40,712 bases of DNA from Flammeovirgaceae bacterium BBD 1991-12 (lineage in GTDB: Bacteria > Bacteroidota > Bacteroidia > Cytophagales > Cyclobacteriaceae), in the NCBI GenBank assembly GCA_001657315.1, contig LYSV01000055.1, positions 1-40,712 on the forward strand, written 5' to 3'. The notes below the pieces were generated by a model. The model was not told the DNA's origin and ran no database searches. It worked only from the letters and a program-made list of their open reading frames with translations. Numbering within the stretch: the first letter of the stretch is position 1; every line of letters begins with the position of its first letter. The position numbers were made by a program, and so were the translations under genes. This document shows positions 40,258 to 40,712 of this stretch, piece by piece.

Positions 40258-40712
40258 TTACAAAAGAATCGTCACAGTACCCCTGTATTTATGCGTTCCG
40301 TTTTGGATCAGGTATAAGTAGGACCCGGTGGGCAGTGAACTTCCACGGGAGGTGCCATCCCAGGGATGGGTATATCCAGCATCGGACCTGAAAATGGTGG
40401 TGCCGTGTCGATCGTAGATCCTGACGGATGCATCTTCGGAAAGATTATCGATGATCCAGCGATCATTTGCACCGTCACCATTAGGAGTAAAAGCCGTAGG
40501 GATCATGGGGGAGAGGGATCCTTGCGATGGAGTTTCAAATGGGTCGTCCATCACGGTCACAGTCCAGCTTGTTTCACCACTTGAGTTGCTCTCGCTATCG
40601 GTAGCAGTGATGGATACTTCATAGACATTATCAGCATTGGCATCTGCGGGTGCTTCGAAGTCCCTGGCGATCATGGTGACCACCCCCGTCGAACCATCGA
40701 TGGAGAAACCTT
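40258..40712 (-). CDS. Large secreted adhesin-like protein, C-terminal end with type IX secretion (type B) sorting domain
   Basis: The frame is open to the window edge, so only the last ~151 residues are seen. Reading inward, there is the tail of a cadherin-like repeat (FSIDGSTGVVTMIA, NADNVYEVSITATDSESNSS and SWTVTVMDD). Then comes the gliding-motility-associated C-terminal domain: PTAFTPNGDGANDRWIIDNL, VRIYDRHGTTIFRS, YTHPWDGTSRG and LPTGSYLYLIQNG, ending KYRGTVTILL. This CHU_C/type-B domain directs export and surface attachment by the type IX secretion system. The protein is likely a large surface adhesin or motility-related protein. The start lies outside the window. Confidence 0.9.
   Translation of the reverse strand, partial: GFSIDGSTGVVTMIARDFEAPADANADNVYEVSITATDSESNSSGETSWTVTVMDDPFETPSQGSLSPMIPTAFTPNGDGANDRWIIDNLSEDASVRIYDRHGTTIFRSDAGYTHPWDGTSRGSSLPTGSYLYLIQNGTHKYRGTVTILL

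Overview
The window suggests a gliding member of the Bacteroidota, probably of the Cytophagales. The evidence is a GldB-type gliding lipoprotein next to coaX, a type IX secretion type-B sorting domain (gliding-motility C-terminal domain) at the right edge, a PorT-like outer-membrane barrel, lipoproteins with Bacteroidota-style lipoboxes, start codons without obvious Shine-Dalgarno sites, and promoter-like TTTG / TAnnTTTG elements. No rRNA, tRNA, CRISPR array, transposase or integrase was seen.

Layout. (1) 1-5246 is an AT-rich accessory or defence-like region. It holds the tail of a HEPN-domain protein, a three-gene operon with start/stop overlaps headed by a TIGR04255-family protein, a PD-(D/E)XK nuclease-like protein, a diverged 3-methyladenine-DNA-glycosylase-like protein and a Xre/RES toxin-antitoxin pair. 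Its long gene-free gaps carry related short repeats. (2) 5247-16232 on the minus strand reads, in transcription order, as an outer-membrane porin, a nitrate/nitrite ABC transporter (binding protein, permease, two ATPases), a 1169-aa assimilatory nitrate reductase fused to its own FAD/NAD reductase and BFD-type [2Fe-2S] domain, and a rubredoxin protein with a cysteine-less nitrite-reductase-like body. (3) 16233-21808 on the minus strand encodes nitrite reductase NirB and NirD, then a NarX/NarL-like sensor and response regulator. (4) 21905-23931 on the plus strand supplies siroheme for NirB (uroporphyrinogen-III methyltransferase and precorrin-2 dehydrogenase/ferrochelatase) plus a DUF4202 protein. 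(5) From 23991 to the end are ordinary chromosomal genes: membrane and hydrolase genes, a 2-hydroxyacid dehydrogenase, coaX-gldB, a PorT-like barrel, a PIN/antitoxin pair, a nitrilase-HTTM pair, a radical-SAM DNA-repair pair, a lipid or serine hydrolase, a YCII protein, a class V aminotransferase, a DUF2652/SRPBCC protein, a lipoprotein, and the end of a large secreted adhesin-like protein.

How it works together. Nitrate is probably taken across the outer membrane by the porin and across the inner membrane by the ABC transporter. It is then reduced to nitrite by the single-chain NAD(P)H-linked reductase and to ammonium by siroheme NirBD, whose cofactor is made by the divergent operon. Both promoter regions of this regulon, upstream of the porin and between nirB and cobA, carry arrays of TACGTA boxes (five and four copies). 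Some boxes are spaced exactly 10 bp apart, which looks like a shared operator; the NarL-like regulator encoded between them is the obvious candidate ligand.

Other notable non-coding features are two ~102-bp elements with identical 15-bp inverted ends 13 kb apart, a 25-bp-arm hairpin between the transporter and the nitrate reductase, palindromes before the DNA-repair radical-SAM gene, and a heptamer tandem repeat. All functional calls come from reading motifs by eye; no database search was run.
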